Shown: positions 35,160 through 45,123, numbered from the stretch's first letter. The stretch is 64,000 nucleotides of DNA from Salidesulfovibrio brasiliensis JCM 12178 (GCF_001311825.1 NZ_BBCB01000008.1:1-64000), one strand, 5' to 3'. Notes: generated by a model from the sequence alone, not told the origin. Made by a program: numbers and translations.

Positions 35160-36905
35160 CTAGCGAACGGCCCAGAGCTGGGTGCGGCGCTTCACGCCCT
35201 TGGTCAGCAGGCTGTAGAGCAGGCGCACGACCACGTTGATGAAGACCACGAGCACGCCCATGGCGCAGGCCGGGGCAATGTCACCCGCGTCGTCCATGTT
35301 GGCGATGGCAACCGAGGCCAACGGGATGTCGGCCGAGTACAGGAAGATGACCGCCGAGACCGTGGCCATGGAGTTGACGAAGTAATACATGGCCACTTCA
35401 AGGACAGCGGGAAGGCACACCGGCACCGTGACCCGGAAGAAGGTCACGTAGAACGGCACCCCGAGGGATTCGGAGACGGTCTCGAATTCGCGGTCGAGCT
35501 GTTTGAGGGCGGTGGTGGCCGTCAGGAAGCTCACCGAGTAGAAGTGCACGATGTTTGAGAGCACCAGAATGGCCATGGTGCCGTACATCCAGTTGAGCGG
35601 GTTGGGCACGGTGATGCCGAAGAACTCCCAGCCCGGTGCGTTGAAGAAGAAGATATAGGAAAGGCCGATGACCAGCCCCGGCAGGGCCAACGGCATGATG
35701 GACAGAAAGTAACTCGCCTGTCGCAGCCCGTTCATGCCCCTGCTCTTCTCAATGAGATAGGCGCTTGCAAAGGTGATGGCCGTACCGATGACCGCCGAGT
35801 AGAGAGCCATGCGAACGGAGTTGAAGAGCGCCTCGTAGCCGCCGCCACCGGTGCCCCGGAACTCGTAGTGCCAGAAGCCCAGATCCAGCGTGTACGGCCA
35901 GACCTTGACCAGCGATGCATAAATGGCCGTGGCGAAGAACCCGAGGATCAGCAGGGCGATGAATGTGCAGAACCCCTGATATATTCCGTCCTTCAGCTTC
36001 TCCGGCTTGGGCACCAGCGGCACGGATTTGGCCTGAATAAGGGCCACCTGCCGCCGCTGGGCGATGCGGTCCACAATGAAGGCCAGAACCGTTGGCACCA
36101 GCAGCACCACGCTGACCACTGCACCCATGACGAAGTTCTGCTGGCCGATGACCTGCTTGTAGATGTCCGTGGCGAGGATGTTGAAATTGCCGCCAACGAC
36201 CTTGGGAGCGCCAAAATCCGTGAACGCAAGGATGAAGCACACGAAGACCGCGCTGATGAGCCCGTACTTGATGCCCGGAATGGTCACGGTGAAGAAGGTG
36301 CGGACCTTGGACGCGCCAAGAGAATCCGAGGCCTCGTAGAGCCGTGCGTCGGTCATGCGCAACGCCACCGAGAGAATCAGCATGGCCTGCGGGAAGGTGA
36401 AAATGACCTCGGAGATGATGATGCCCGTGGCACCATAAAGGCCGATGTCAAATCCCGGAATGGCCCCGAAAAATCCCTGTGTGATAAGTCCCTTGCGTCC
36501 GAAGAGGTAGATCAGCGCGATACCGTTCAGAAGCGTAGGCGTGAAAAGCGGCATCATGGCTATGCTGCGGAACGCTCCCTTGAACCGGATATTGGTCCGG
36601 GTCAGGGCGTAGGCGAAGAGAAACCCGAGGCTGACCGAAATCACTGTGGTGGTCAGGGATACGAACAGCGAGTTGCCGATGGAGTCGCGCAACGCGGGGG
36701 TCCGGAAATACTCGATGTAGTTGACCAGCCCCACAAAGTTGCCGTCGTTGTCCAAAAGGCTCTTGGAAAGGAGCTGAAAGAGCGGCAGAACCACCACCGC
36801 CACCAGCCAGGCCGAGACGATCAGAATAAGCGCGCGCTTGAGCCAGAGCTCGGCATCGACCCCGCCCCGGGCACGCACCACGGGAGTCATTGTGACATCC
36901 GCCAT
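35160..36905 (-). CDS. AEP ABC transporter permease (two fused permease halves)
   Basis: The 581-residue protein has about 12 membrane helices arranged as two ABC permease modules, each with an EAA-type loop: 'ARLYEASDSLGASKVRTFFTVTIPG' and 'DREFETVSESLGVPFYVTFFRVTVP'. This FbpB-like fusion is the usual form of putative AEP permeases in phnSTUV-type clusters. It lies between the ATP-binding gene (two bases apart) and phnX. Together with the binding protein and the ATPase it should import AEP. Substrate is inferred from the neighbours. Confidence 0.88.
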   Translation of the reverse strand: MADVTMTPVVRARGGVDAELWLKRALILIVSAWLVAVVVLPLFQLLSKSLLDNDGNFVGLVNYIEYFRTPALRDSIGNSLFVSLTTTVISVSLGFLFAYALTRTNIRFKGAFRSIAMMPLFTPTLLNGIALIYLFGRKGLITQGFFGAIPGFDIGLYGATGIIISEVIFTFPQAMLILSVALRMTDARLYEASDSLGASKVRTFFTVTIPGIKYGLISAVFVCFILAFTDFGAPKVVGGNFNILATDIYKQVIGQQNFVMGAVVSVVLLVPTVLAFIVDRIAQRRQVALIQAKSVPLVPKPEKLKDGIYQGFCTFIALLILGFFATAIYASLVKVWPYTLDLGFWHYEFRGTGGGGYEALFNSVRMALYSAVIGTAITFASAYLIEKSRGMNGLRQASYFLSIMPLALPGLVIGLSYIFFFNAPGWEFFGITVPNPLNWMYGTMAILVLSNIVHFYSVSFLTATTALKQLDREFETVSESLGVPFYVTFFRVTVPVCLPAVLEVAMYYFVNSMATVSAVIFLYSADIPLASVAIANMDDAGDIAPACAMGVLVVFINVVVRLLYSLLTKGVKRRTQLWAVR

Positions 36906-36907
36906 GA

Positions 36908-38005
36908 CTACACCTGCTCCGCGTGGAAGAGCCGCACCCGCTCGGAAGGCAGAATCACCTTCACCCTGCTGTCGGACGTCATGTTCAGCCGCCGCACCTT
37001 TTCCGCAGGCATCTCCGCAATGAGCGGCGCGGTCTCGGTGTGTCCGAGCGGCAGGTCGAGTGCCAGACGGTAGATGGGGCCTCGGTACTCAACATTTCGG
37101 ACATCGACCTCAAAAACGTTCGGGCCCTGCTCTCCGTTGGTGCTGACCAATACGTCCTCTGGACGGATGGCCGCCAGCACCTCCCCTTTCAGGCTTCTGG
37201 CCTGGCGGTCGACGCGCACGCGTACTGACCCCTTGGAGAAGGTTCCCGTATCGCGGTTGTAGCTGCCGCGAATGAAATTCATGGAACCGATGAACGAAGC
37301 CACGAAGGGCGACTCCGGCTCATCGTAGATTTCCGAGGGCGTGCCGTTCTGAACCAGCTCGCCGTCTTTCATGACCAGAATACGGTCAGCCATGGTCAGA
37401 GCCTCTTCCTGATCGTGCGTGACCATGATGGTGGTCAGCCCCAGTCGTTGCGTCATGGCACGGATTTCGGTCCGAAGCATCACCCGAACCTGCGCGTCCA
37501 GGGCAGAAAGCGGCTCATCCAACAGGAGCAGATTCGGAGAGAGCGCCATTGCCCGCGCGAGAGCGACGCGCTGCTGCTGCCCGCCCGAGAGCTGTCCCGG
37601 ATACTTGCTGCCGAGTCCCTTGAGGCCCACCAGCTTGAGCAGTTCATCTACGCGCTCGTTCACTGCACTGCGGCTCTTCATGCTCCGCTTCAGGCCGTAT
37701 GCGATGTTGCTGCGGGCCGAAAGGTTGGGAAACAGCGCGTAGGACTGAAACACGATGCCCACGTGCCGCTTGGACACGGGCAGGTGCGAGACGTCCTGCC
37801 CGGAGAGGAGCACACGCCCTTCGTCCTGCCGCTCCAATCCGGCCACGGCGCGCAGCATGGTGGTCTTTCCGCAGCCGCTTGGCCCGAGGATGGAGATGAA
37901 TTCGCCCTTCTTTGCGCCGAAGCTGACGTTATCGAGGGCGGTAAACGTGCCGAAGCGTTTGGTGACGCCTTCGACGCGGAGATAATCCTGGCTTGCGCTG
38001 GTCAT
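36908..38005 (-). CDS. phnT: AEP ABC transporter ATP-binding protein
   Basis: The 365-residue ATPase has Walker A GPSGCGKTT, signature LSGGQQQR, Walker B LLLLDEPLSAL, the switch His in 'IMVTHDQEEAL', and a C-terminal TOBE-like part ('AAIRPEDVLVSTNGEQG'). It belongs to the polyamine/iron/AEP subgroup of importers. It follows the binding-protein gene after a hairpin and precedes the permease by two bases. The AEP assignment rests on the operon. Confidence 0.9.
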   Translation of the reverse strand: MTSASQDYLRVEGVTKRFGTFTALDNVSFGAKKGEFISILGPSGCGKTTMLRAVAGLERQDEGRVLLSGQDVSHLPVSKRHVGIVFQSYALFPNLSARSNIAYGLKRSMKSRSAVNERVDELLKLVGLKGLGSKYPGQLSGGQQQRVALARAMALSPNLLLLDEPLSALDAQVRVMLRTEIRAMTQRLGLTTIMVTHDQEEALTMADRILVMKDGELVQNGTPSEIYDEPESPFVASFIGSMNFIRGSYNRDTGTFSKGSVRVRVDRQARSLKGEVLAAIRPEDVLVSTNGEQGPNVFEVDVRNVEYRGPIYRLALDLPLGHTETAPLIAEMPAEKVRRLNMTSDSRVKVILPSERVRLFHAEQV

Positions 38006-38027
38006 GGGTATCGTCGTCCTTATGCAT

Positions 38028-38056
38028 GTCCGGGCCGGCAGTAAACCGGCCCGGAC
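38028..38056 (-). terminator. Hairpin between phnS and phnT
   Basis: A perfect 11-base stem (GTCCGGGCCGG) with a seven-base loop. Hairpins here commonly protect the binding-protein message and lower expression of the ATPase and permease. Confidence 0.6.
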
Positions 38057-38079
38057 GTTTCATATCTTCTGAGGTTCGG

Positions 38080-39100
38080 TTACTTGGGGTCGCTCTTGCC
38101 GTCGTAGCGGCGGGTCCATTCCTTGAGGATGCGCTGACGGTTCTTGGCGGCCCATTCAAAGTCGTTCTTGATCATCTGGCTTCGGGGTCGGCGGGGTACC
38201 CTTCCGGAACCGGGTTGCCGCTGGGGTAGGCGGTGACGGGGTAGATCTTGCCGTACGCCTTCATGACTTCAGGACTGATGGCCCAGTCGAGGAAGATTTT
38301 GGCTTCGGGCTTGATGGTGCCCTTCTTGATGAGCGCGTTGGCTTCAACATCCCAGCCGGAGCTTCCTTGGGGAAGGTGGTGGTCACGGGCTCGCCTTTTT
38401 CCTTCTGCATGAAGCCACGGTAGCCGAAGGAAACGCCGATGGGCGCTTCACCGGCACCTGCCAGTTTGGCAGGCTTGGAACCGGAGTGGGTGTAGCGCAT
38501 GATGTTGTCATGCAGCTTGTCGAGGTAGGCCCAGCCTTTTTCCTCGCCCATGAGCTGCAGAATGGCGGAGACTGTCAGGAAGCCGGTGCCGGAGGACGCC
38601 GGGTTGGGCATGATGATCTGCCCCTTGTACTCGGGCTTGATGAGATCGGCGTAGGACTTGGGGGTGTCGAGGCCGAGGTTCTTGGCCTCGATGGTGTTGG
38701 TCACGATACCGGTCATCCACGCCTTGATGCCCACCCAGTGAGGCACGGAGCGGCTGTCGCGCATGGCTGGTACGACCTTGTCGAGATACTTGGGCGCATA
38801 GGGTTCGACCATGCCGGCCTGATCGCAGAGCATCAGGGAGGTGGCGGCGGTGCCCCAGACCACGTCGGCCTGCGGGTTGTCCTTTTCAGCCAACAGCTTG
38901 GCAGTGATGATGCCCGTGGAGTCACGGACGATGTTCACTTCGATTTCAGGATGAGCTTTCTTGAAAATATCAAGGTAGATGGGGATTTCGTCGTCTTCCA
39001 GCGCGGTGTAGACAAGCACTTCGCCGGCAAACGCGGCAGTGGCGGCCAGAATCATCAGGGCCGCCAGCATGGCGGCAACTATGGCTTTACAGCGGTACAT
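38080..39100 (-). CDS. phnS: AEP-binding periplasmic protein (two frameshifts)
   Basis: About 340 residues with a signal peptide ([15 protein letters not shown]) and an ABC solute-binding fold close to the ferric/AEP group: '[37 protein letters not shown]', '[14 protein letters not shown]', '[17 protein letters not shown]'. Frame breaks near 38370 (one C lost before [17 protein letters not shown]) and 38180 (one C lost before [21 protein letters not shown]) are needed for the full C-terminus. With both restored the protein ends [10 protein letters not shown] and is normal in length. It is the first structural gene behind the GntR regulator. Confidence 0.85.
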
Positions 39101-39332
39101 CTCATCGTCTCCTTATTGGGCGTCCGTTTTGCTCCCCCGGACCGCAGCCGGTCCGGGCTCTTCGTCAGTCCATGCATGCAGGGCTTTCGGGCCAGCCCCG
39201 AAAGTTGATTCATCATATGCCGCCGGGCGTTTTTCAGAACATACAACCACTGGCAGTTGTCTAAGCTTTCCGTCACGTTTGCGTGAACCTCGGTTCCGGA
39301 TCAGTGACAGCCAAACGGTGCTCCCGGACGCC
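39101..39332. promoter_or_regulatory. Control region of the AEP operon
   Basis: The gap between the GntR regulator and the transporter genes holds a terminator-like hairpin (39136-39157, nine-base stem, loop CAGC) and an inverted repeat TCACG-TTTG-CGTGA at 39273-39286 that could be an operator. No gene is seen. The promoter itself is not obvious. Confidence 0.4.
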
Positions 39333-40058
39333 TCATATCCCCTGATTTCCGGGCACCACAATCTCCAGCCGATCACCGCAGAATCGCGTAATGCCGAACT
39401 CAATGGGCCGCCCTCGGCGGTCCACGTTGACGTATTCCACCACCAGCAAGGGCTGCTTCTGGCGCAGCTTGAGGTGCGCCGTTTCCTCTGCGTTGGACAT
39501 GCGCGTGGTGATGCGGCTGTCCTTGCGGAAGTAGTCGTGAATCCCGTAGCGGGCGTAAGACTGCGTCATGGAGCCGGTTTCGCGGAAGACGCGGATCAGG
39601 TCTTCCATGTCCGGATACGGGACGTATTGCGACGCCACAAAGACCCGCTTGCCCTCGGCCTCTCCATACATTTCGATATAATTCACCTTGCTGCGAACCG
39701 GGATTTGAAGATGCTTCGCCACCACCTCCGAGGCGGAGATGACGTCTCCGTAAAGAAAATGACTGCGGGCCTTCAGACTGTTCAGACTCATGTTCTCGCT
39801 GAATCGGGTGCGGCGGCCCATCTTGTATTCAAACGGCTGCTCCAGCACCACGCTGCCCCTTCCCTGTTCTGTCCTGATAAGGCCCAGCTCCCTGAGCTCC
39901 TGCAACGCACGACGGATGGTATGGCGATGAACCTCGAAGCGGTCGGAAAGCTCCTTTTCCGTCTGCAGCAACTCACCGGGCAGGATTCTGCCCTTGCGGA
40001 TGTCGTCGCTTAACGAATCACGCACGTGCCGCCAGAGCGGCCCTTTTGTCGACGTCAT
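39333..40058 (-). CDS. GntR-family (PhnF/HutC type) regulator
   Basis: The 241-residue protein has an N-terminal winged helix ('DDIRKGRILPGELLQTEKELSDRFEVHRHTIRRALQELRELGLIRTEQGRGSVV') and a C-terminal UTRA-type ligand domain ('FVASQYVPYPDMEDLIRVFRETG', 'HLKLRQKQPLLVVEYVNVDRRGRPIEFGITRF'). The ATG at 40058 follows GGAGG; the longer frame has no support. It lies upstream of the AEP operon and divergent from phnM, so it probably represses both and responds to AEP or a breakdown product. An inverted GTAC...GTAC element near 40080-40100 is a possible site. Confidence 0.88.
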   Translation of the reverse strand: MTSTKGPLWRHVRDSLSDDIRKGRILPGELLQTEKELSDRFEVHRHTIRRALQELRELGLIRTEQGRGSVVLEQPFEYKMGRRTRFSENMSLNSLKARSHFLYGDVISASEVVAKHLQIPVRSKVNYIEMYGEAEGKRVFVASQYVPYPDMEDLIRVFRETGSMTQSYARYGIHDYFRKDSRITTRMSNAEETAHLKLRQKQPLLVVEYVNVDRRGRPIEFGITRFCGDRLEIVVPGNQGI

Positions 40059-40207
40059 TTTGCAACCTCCTGAATCCGTACAAATAGTCGGAACATGTAC
40101 GCACCGAAACCAAGCGGTGCAGACAGCCGCGTTACAACTCTGCGACATCTGCAAAGGGCTGTTGGCGGATGACGGCCAAGGCCATAGCGTGTGCGCCGGA
40201 GGAACGA

Positions 40208-41356
40208 ATGCCCGAAACCATCTTCACCAACGCGCGAATCGTCACGGAAACCGAAATCATTCATGGCAGCCTCACGGTTTACGATGGCCGCATAAGGCGC
40301 ATCGACGAAGGCACGTCATCCCTGCCCGGCGGCACCGACTGCGACGGGGACTACCTGATCCCCGGCCTCGTGGACGTGCATACCGACAGCCTCGAACGCC
40401 AGTTCACTCCCCGGCCCGGCGTCTACTGGCCTTCACCACTCTCTGCGGCCACGGCCAACGACACCCTGCTCTGCGGCTGCGGCATAACCACCGTGCTGGA
40501 CTCCATCTGCGCCGAGGCATTTCCCGAGGAGGAAACGCGGCGACGCATGTTCAACGACTGCATAGCCGCCGTGACCGAAGGGGAGCGCCGGGGCCTGTTC
40601 CGCTCGAACCACCTGCTGCACCTGCGCTGCGAGACAGCCGATCCCAAAACCCCGGGCATCCTGAACCACCACCTCGACAATCCGCTGGTGAAGCTGGCCT
40701 CACTCATGGACCACACGCCGGGGCAGCGCCAGTACCGGGATGAAAACAAATTTCGGGAGTATTACTCGAATGAAGGCTGGACTGACGAAGAGTTCGCCAA
40801 GGTTGTCAGCCGCCTCAAAAAGGAACAGGCAAAGCACGCCGAAGAGCAACGGGCAGCGATAATCGCCCAGTGCCGGAAACGCGGCATCCCCATGGCCTCC
40901 CACGATGACGCAAGCGAACCCCACGTCCGACAGGCGCTCGAAGAGGGCATCGGCATCTGTGAATTTCCCACCACATACGAGGCCGCCTCAACGGCCCACG
41001 CGGCCGGGATGGATGTTGTCATGGGCGCTCCGAACGTGGTGCTTGGTGGTTCGCACTCCGGCAATGTCTCGGCGCTGGAAGTTTTTAGGGCCGGGCTGCT
41101 GACTGTCCTGACTTCGGATTACGTGCCCGGCAGTCTGCTGCTGGCCCCTTTCCGCCTGCACCACGAGGAGGGTCGCCCCCTTCCGGAGTGCATAGCACTG
41201 GTAACGGCCAACCCGGCCCGGATGCTCGGACTTGAAGACCGTGGGCGCATCGCCGAAAATCTTCATGCCGACCTCGTCCGGGTCCGCCTCGTAGAAGGCC
41301 AGCCCGTTGCCGCCTCGGTGCATGTCTCCGGTCGGGCCGTACTGTCTGTAAAATAA
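40208..41356 (+). CDS. phnM: PhnM-like amidohydrolase
   Basis: The 382-residue metal-dependent hydrolase has the PhnM pattern: 'DYLIPGLVDVHTDSLERQFTPRPGVYWP' with HxD ligands, 'LLHLRCETADP', 'MDHTPGQRQY', 'SHDDASEPHV', 'GAPNVVLGGSHSGNVSA' and 'LTSDYVPGSLL'. In the C-P lyase pathway PhnM removes pyrophosphate from ribose-methylphosphonate triphosphate. None of phnG-L is present here, so this copy may work on another substrate or support a lyase encoded elsewhere. A GGAGGA site fixes the start at 40208. It is divergent from the GntR gene and ends at a strong terminator. Confidence 0.9.
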   Translation: MPETIFTNARIVTETEIIHGSLTVYDGRIRRIDEGTSSLPGGTDCDGDYLIPGLVDVHTDSLERQFTPRPGVYWPSPLSAATANDTLLCGCGITTVLDSICAEAFPEEETRRRMFNDCIAAVTEGERRGLFRSNHLLHLRCETADPKTPGILNHHLDNPLVKLASLMDHTPGQRQYRDENKFREYYSNEGWTDEEFAKVVSRLKKEQAKHAEEQRAAIIAQCRKRGIPMASHDDASEPHVRQALEEGIGICEFPTTYEAASTAHAAGMDVVMGAPNVVLGGSHSGNVSALEVFRAGLLTVLTSDYVPGSLLLAPFRLHHEEGRPLPECIALVTANPARMLGLEDRGRIAENLHADLVRVRLVEGQPVAASVHVSGRAVLSVK

Positions 41357-41407
41357 GACAAAGCACCCCACCGGACTCAAAAACAATCCGAGCTCAAACA
41401 CCACAAC

Positions 41408-41437
41408 AAAGGGCGACCCGAAGGCCGCCCTTTTTTT
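41408..41437. terminator. Bidirectional terminator
   Basis: Stem GGGCG/CGCCC plus CC/GG with a CGAA loop, flanked by an A-run and a seven-base T-run, lies between convergent phnM and the chemoreceptor gene. Confidence 0.85.
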
Positions 41438-41457
41438 GTTATTCTAATTCAAGCGCC

Positions 41458-43542
41458 CTAAAAGCGTTCGAATTCATCGTCATCCATCGACAGGCTCACG
41501 CCCGTTCCCGAGCTCGGCTCAGTCGGGGCCTGCTTCTTCTGCGGCTTGGGCTGCGGTGCTCCGGAGCCGAGAGCCTTGGGCTTGTTCTGCACTCTGGGTG
41601 CCTGCTTTCGCATCTTCGGCGCTCGTCCGCGATCAGAACCGACGTTGAAGAACGACACGGTATCCTGAAGGTTTTCCGCCTGACTCGAGAGCTCTTCGGA
41701 AGTCGAGGACATCTCTTCTGACGCGGAAGCGTTCTGCTGTACCACGTTGTCGAGCTGCTGAATCGCGCTGTTGATCTGCGACGCGCCGGAGTTTTGCTCC
41801 TGTGTGGCACTGGTTATTTCCTCTATCAGCTCTGCGGTGCGCTGGATGTCCGGAACGAGCTGCCCAAGCATCTCGCCCGCTCGGTCCGCGATATCAACAC
41901 TATTCCCGGCGAGTTGGCTGATCTCGCCCGCAGCCACGCCGGAACGTTCGGCCAGCTTGCGGACTTCCGCGGCGACAACCGCAAAGCCCTTGCCGTGCTC
42001 TCCCGCACGTGCGGCCTCAATGGCGGCATTCAGGGCAAGCAGGTTCGTCTGCCTTGCGATCTCTTCGATAATGCTGATCTTTTCCGCAATCTCGCGCATG
42101 GCGGTCACGGCCTCGCCCACGGCGGTTCCACTGTCTTCCGCCTGCGTCGCGGCACTGCGTGCCAATTGCTGCGTCTGGGTGGCGTTGTCGGCATTCTGGC
42201 TGATGTTCGAGGCCATTTCCTCCATGCTTGAAGATATCTCTTCGATGGATGCGGCCTGTTCGGTCGCCCCCTGCGAGAGCGTCATGGAGGTGGAGGAAAG
42301 CTCATCCGCCCCGCTCGCCACACTGTCTGTGACGCTGCGAACCTCTCCGACCACCCGCTTGAGGTTCTGTCCCATCTCCGAAAGTGTGTGAGCCAGCAGG
42401 CCGACTTCATCACGCTGATCGATGTCGAGCCTCGCCGTAAGGTTGCCCTTTGCAATCTCACGCGCAAATTCAACGCTGCGCACCAGCGGTGTGGTGATGT
42501 TTCTGGCAATGAGGAAAACGACCGCCGCGATAATCAGCAATGCACCTATCGCAAGGCCGACACTCAGATACAGGAATTTGTTGGAGTCCTGATAAATGGT
42601 CTCCTTGGGAATGACGATACCGATGCTCCACGGCGTCTTGGTTCCCTGAACACGGATGGGCTGGAACAGGAAGAGTGACTCATTGCCAGTTAACGGCGAA
42701 GTCATAAATGACTCAAATTCCTTTCCATCCTCAATGGATTGCATGATGGTCTGCGAATATTCCGGGTTAAGGAACTGTCCAAGCTCCTTGTTGACCAGAT
42801 CGGGATTCGGGTGCGCAACGACCTTGCCTTTGTTGGATACGATGAGCGCACGGCCTGTACCCATGGGCTGGACACCGTCGACCATCTCCTGAAATGCCGC
42901 AAGGCTGAAGTCGATACCCACGATGCCGATGAAACGGCCGTCGGACTTGATGGGCACGCTCATGGTGGACATGTTGATGTTCGCCACATCAGTGTAGTAC
43001 GGTTCCGTAAGGTACGGTCCGTTCGTATCGCGCGGGCCCTTGTACCAGTCACGGGTATTCGGATAGTCATACTTGGTCAGGTTGACGACCTTCAACTGTC
43101 CGCCCTCACGCCACCAGTAATTCCCGTACGCGCCGCCCATGTGTTCCCACATGGGATCGCCGGTTGCCTTGTATTCGGCATCCCGACCGTCAAGCGCGTT
43201 GGGTTCAAAACAGCTTTGTATTCCAAAAAACGTGTCGTCCGAAAGAAGAACCTTCTTCTGAATCTCATCGACCATGGTGCGTTCTATCAGGTCCTTGCGC
43301 TGTACCATGGCCTCAAATATGGCAGCGGTCGTCACGCTTGCATCCAGCGCCTTCTCGATATCGTTTTTAACCTGATTGCCGTACCTGTTAGCCATTTCGT
43401 AGGCAATCTTTCTGGCAGATTCCACGGAAATGGTTTCTGTTTTCGTAAACACAATCACTGTGTAGACGGTTAGAATCACAGCCACAGCGAGACAGACACT
43501 TGCCCCGATTTTCAAACGCAACGGTAGATTTTTGTATGCCAT
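41458..43542 (-). CDS. dCache-type methyl-accepting chemotaxis protein
   Basis: The 694-residue chemoreceptor has TM1 ([23 protein letters not shown]), a periplasmic double-Cache domain of about 290 residues ('[35 protein letters not shown]', '[35 protein letters not shown]'), TM2, HAMP and a signalling domain with '[41 protein letters not shown]'. The C-terminus ends DDDEFERF, which resembles a CheR/CheB-tethering pentapeptide after a Pro/Lys-rich linker. I start at [10 protein letters not shown], behind AAGGGG. dCache domains bind amino acids, amines or carboxylates. The ligand is unknown. It stands alone next to the AEP cluster. Confidence 0.93.
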   Translation of the reverse strand: MAYKNLPLRLKIGASVCLAVAVILTVYTVIVFTKTETISVESARKIAYEMANRYGNQVKNDIEKALDASVTTAAIFEAMVQRKDLIERTMVDEIQKKVLLSDDTFFGIQSCFEPNALDGRDAEYKATGDPMWEHMGGAYGNYWWREGGQLKVVNLTKYDYPNTRDWYKGPRDTNGPYLTEPYYTDVANINMSTMSVPIKSDGRFIGIVGIDFSLAAFQEMVDGVQPMGTGRALIVSNKGKVVAHPNPDLVNKELGQFLNPEYSQTIMQSIEDGKEFESFMTSPLTGNESLFLFQPIRVQGTKTPWSIGIVIPKETIYQDSNKFLYLSVGLAIGALLIIAAVVFLIARNITTPLVRSVEFAREIAKGNLTARLDIDQRDEVGLLAHTLSEMGQNLKRVVGEVRSVTDSVASGADELSSTSMTLSQGATEQAASIEEISSSMEEMASNISQNADNATQTQQLARSAATQAEDSGTAVGEAVTAMREIAEKISIIEEIARQTNLLALNAAIEAARAGEHGKGFAVVAAEVRKLAERSGVAAGEISQLAGNSVDIADRAGEMLGQLVPDIQRTAELIEEITSATQEQNSGASQINSAIQQLDNVVQQNASASEEMSSTSEELSSQAENLQDTVSFFNVGSDRGRAPKMRKQAPRVQNKPKALGSGAPQPKPQKKQAPTEPSSGTGVSLSMDDDEFERF

Positions 43543-43863
43543 GCTATTCCCCTTTTGCCATTTAGTTAACCACATGAGCCGGAGAAGATGCAATAATAAT
43601 CAACACAAAGAACAAGACAAAATGCAAGAACGCACGATCACTCCTTCTATATTTGCAAATAGGAAATCATCGCAACCCTCGCGCTCCCTAACACCTACAA
43701 CAATACGATCATCACTTTCTTTCATCTCTATTTCACACGGAATGAAACACACCACCTGCGACCATGCCATTTATTGCCAGAACCGGGTTGACAAGAGCCC
43801 TCCCACAATATACTTATCATGATAAGCATATTACCAGAACCCACATATCAAGGAGCGCTTGAA
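43543..43863. other. AT-rich intergenic region with divergent promoters
   Basis: About 320 bases without a gene. The left part should hold the promoter of the leftward chemoreceptor. The right part has a -35 TTGACA at 43788-43793 with a TATACT about 15 bases on, followed by the palindrome at 43813-43826. Confidence 0.5.
43813..43826. promoter_or_regulatory. Palindromic operator, probably for the MarR regulator
   Basis: CTTATCATGATAAG is a perfect 14-base palindrome overlapping the -10 and start region of the operon that encodes the MarR protein, 38 bases before the first ATG. Size and position suit a MarR dimer site. Confidence 0.6.
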
Positions 43864-44490
43864 ATGCTGCACGATGTCAAAAAAGATCAATCAGCACTTG
43901 TATTCATTGAATTCCAGAACGAATGGCTTGCCGAGGATGGAGTCCTGCAGACCCTCCTCATCAAGGACAAAAAACCGTTCCGGGATGCCGTTCGCAATGC
44001 TGCAAGCGTACTGGAAACGGCCCGAGAACACGGATTCCCCGTAGCCCACGCCGGGCTCAACCTCAGTGCAGACCCGGGCTACAGGCTCTTTAACGGCGGA
44101 CAGAACGTGCTGGGGCTGAGAAAAGCCATTCCAAAAGCCAAGACCTGGCAAGAACAGGGATCACGTTTTGTGGAACCGTTTGTTCCTCGCAACGGGGAAT
44201 ATGTCGTTTCGGGGCGATCCGGTGCGAGCGTGCTGAAAAACTCAACGCTTGATCCTTTCCTGCGCAACAATGGTATCAACACCCTCTTTTTCATGGGATT
44301 CGCCACGCATGTCTGCGTGGAATCCTCCATGAGGGAAGCGCACGACCTTGGGTACAACGCATATCTCGTCGAAGACGCCTGTGCCGCTTTTGAAGAGAGT
44401 CAGCATGAGCACGTTCTGAAGCACGTGGTCCACCACTTCGGCGCGTCAATCACTTCCGACTCCCTCACTTCATTCATCAAGGACAGCTGA
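43864..44490 (+). CDS. Isochorismatase-like cysteine hydrolase with altered triad
   Basis: The 208-residue protein has the isochorismatase fold: 'QSALVFIEFQNEWLAEDG', 'GFPVAHAGLNLS', and the nucleophile region 'TLFFMGFATHVCVESSMREAHDLGYNAYLVEDACAAF' with the catalytic Cys in HVCVESS. The usual triad Asp (as in IDMQ) is Glu here, and the usual Lys appears to be Arg in VVSGRSGAS. Such changes may alter chemistry or substrate. The ATG at 43864 follows AAGGAGCG. The stop overlaps the start of the MarR gene (TGATG). Substrate is unknown; amide or vinyl-ether hydrolysis is typical. Confidence 0.82.
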   Translation: MLHDVKKDQSALVFIEFQNEWLAEDGVLQTLLIKDKKPFRDAVRNAASVLETAREHGFPVAHAGLNLSADPGYRLFNGGQNVLGLRKAIPKAKTWQEQGSRFVEPFVPRNGEYVVSGRSGASVLKNSTLDPFLRNNGINTLFFMGFATHVCVESSMREAHDLGYNAYLVEDACAAFEESQHEHVLKHVVHHFGASITSDSLTSFIKDS

Positions 44491-44942
44491 TGTTTTTTCT
44501 GAAGGAACTGCCGACGCGTGAGATTCTTGAGCGCTACCACGAGCGCTTCCCGGAAATGAATGTGGACATGGTGGGAGACGCTCTGCTGCTGATGCGGCAA
44601 GCGAGCCTGCTTCTGAGACAGCTTGACGAGTATTTCTCCGGGCACGATTTTTCCCAACTCCGGTTCCTGATCATCGTAATCATCGACCGCGAGCAGGAAA
44701 CACTTCTGACGGCCAGCGAAATACTCAAAAAACTGGATGTTTCGGGCCCGGTCATGGCTCGCACGCTGAAGGCGCTTGAAGCATCCCAAATGATAGTCTT
44801 CCATGAACATGAAAGCGACAAGCGGGCAAAACGCATCGCCCTCACTCCAAAGGGCAAGGCCAAGCTGCAGGCCATCCTTCCGGGGTATTATGAAACAATC
44901 GAACGATTCATGAGCACGTTGGGGCAGCACGATGCGTCGTAA
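44490..44942 (+). CDS. MarR-family regulator
   Basis: The 150-residue protein shows the MarR winged helix: 'FRFLIIVIIDREQETLLTASEILKKLDVSGPVMARTLKALEASQMIVFHEHESDKRAKRIALTPKGKAKL', with the wing DKRAKR. MarR proteins bind short palindromes as dimers and release on ligand binding. Coupling to the hydrolase gene (TGATG) and the palindrome at 43813-43826 suggest it represses its own operon and responds to the hydrolase substrate. That regulatory loop is inference. Confidence 0.88.
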   Translation: MFFLKELPTREILERYHERFPEMNVDMVGDALLLMRQASLLLRQLDEYFSGHDFSQLRFLIIVIIDREQETLLTASEILKKLDVSGPVMARTLKALEASQMIVFHEHESDKRAKRIALTPKGKAKLQAILPGYYETIERFMSTLGQHDAS

Positions 44943-45123
44943 GCTGTCGTTCACGTTTCAGGTCTGGCTGTGCGTGTGGCTGCTGGTGACTTTCCTCAGC
45001 TATGCCATCAGCTGGACGGGCATCACGATTCCCTTGCCGGGGAAGACATTGATTATCAGCACGCTAATGGTTCCGGTCATGCTCTTCATCATCATTCCCT
45101 GCCTGAAACGGCGAGAGCCTTGA
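44932..45123 (+). CDS. Small two-helix membrane protein
   Basis: The 63-residue protein has two hydrophobic helices ('VWLCVWLLVTFLSYAISWTGI' split here, and 'LIISTLMVPVMLFIIIPCL') with a positive C-terminus (KRREP). It overlaps the end of the MarR gene by 11 bases, so it is probably coupled to it. The length and layout recall DUF2798-like proteins, but the match is weak. It may be a small transporter subunit or pump partner of the hydrolase operon. Confidence 0.6.
   Translation: MRRKLSFTFQVWLCVWLLVTFLSYAISWTGITIPLPGKTLIISTLMVPVMLFIIIPCLKRREP

Noticed and set aside
30441-41356. C-P lyase pathway
   Set aside because: Only phnM is present; phnG, H, I, J, K and L are absent and the other genes make a PhnW/PhnX route.
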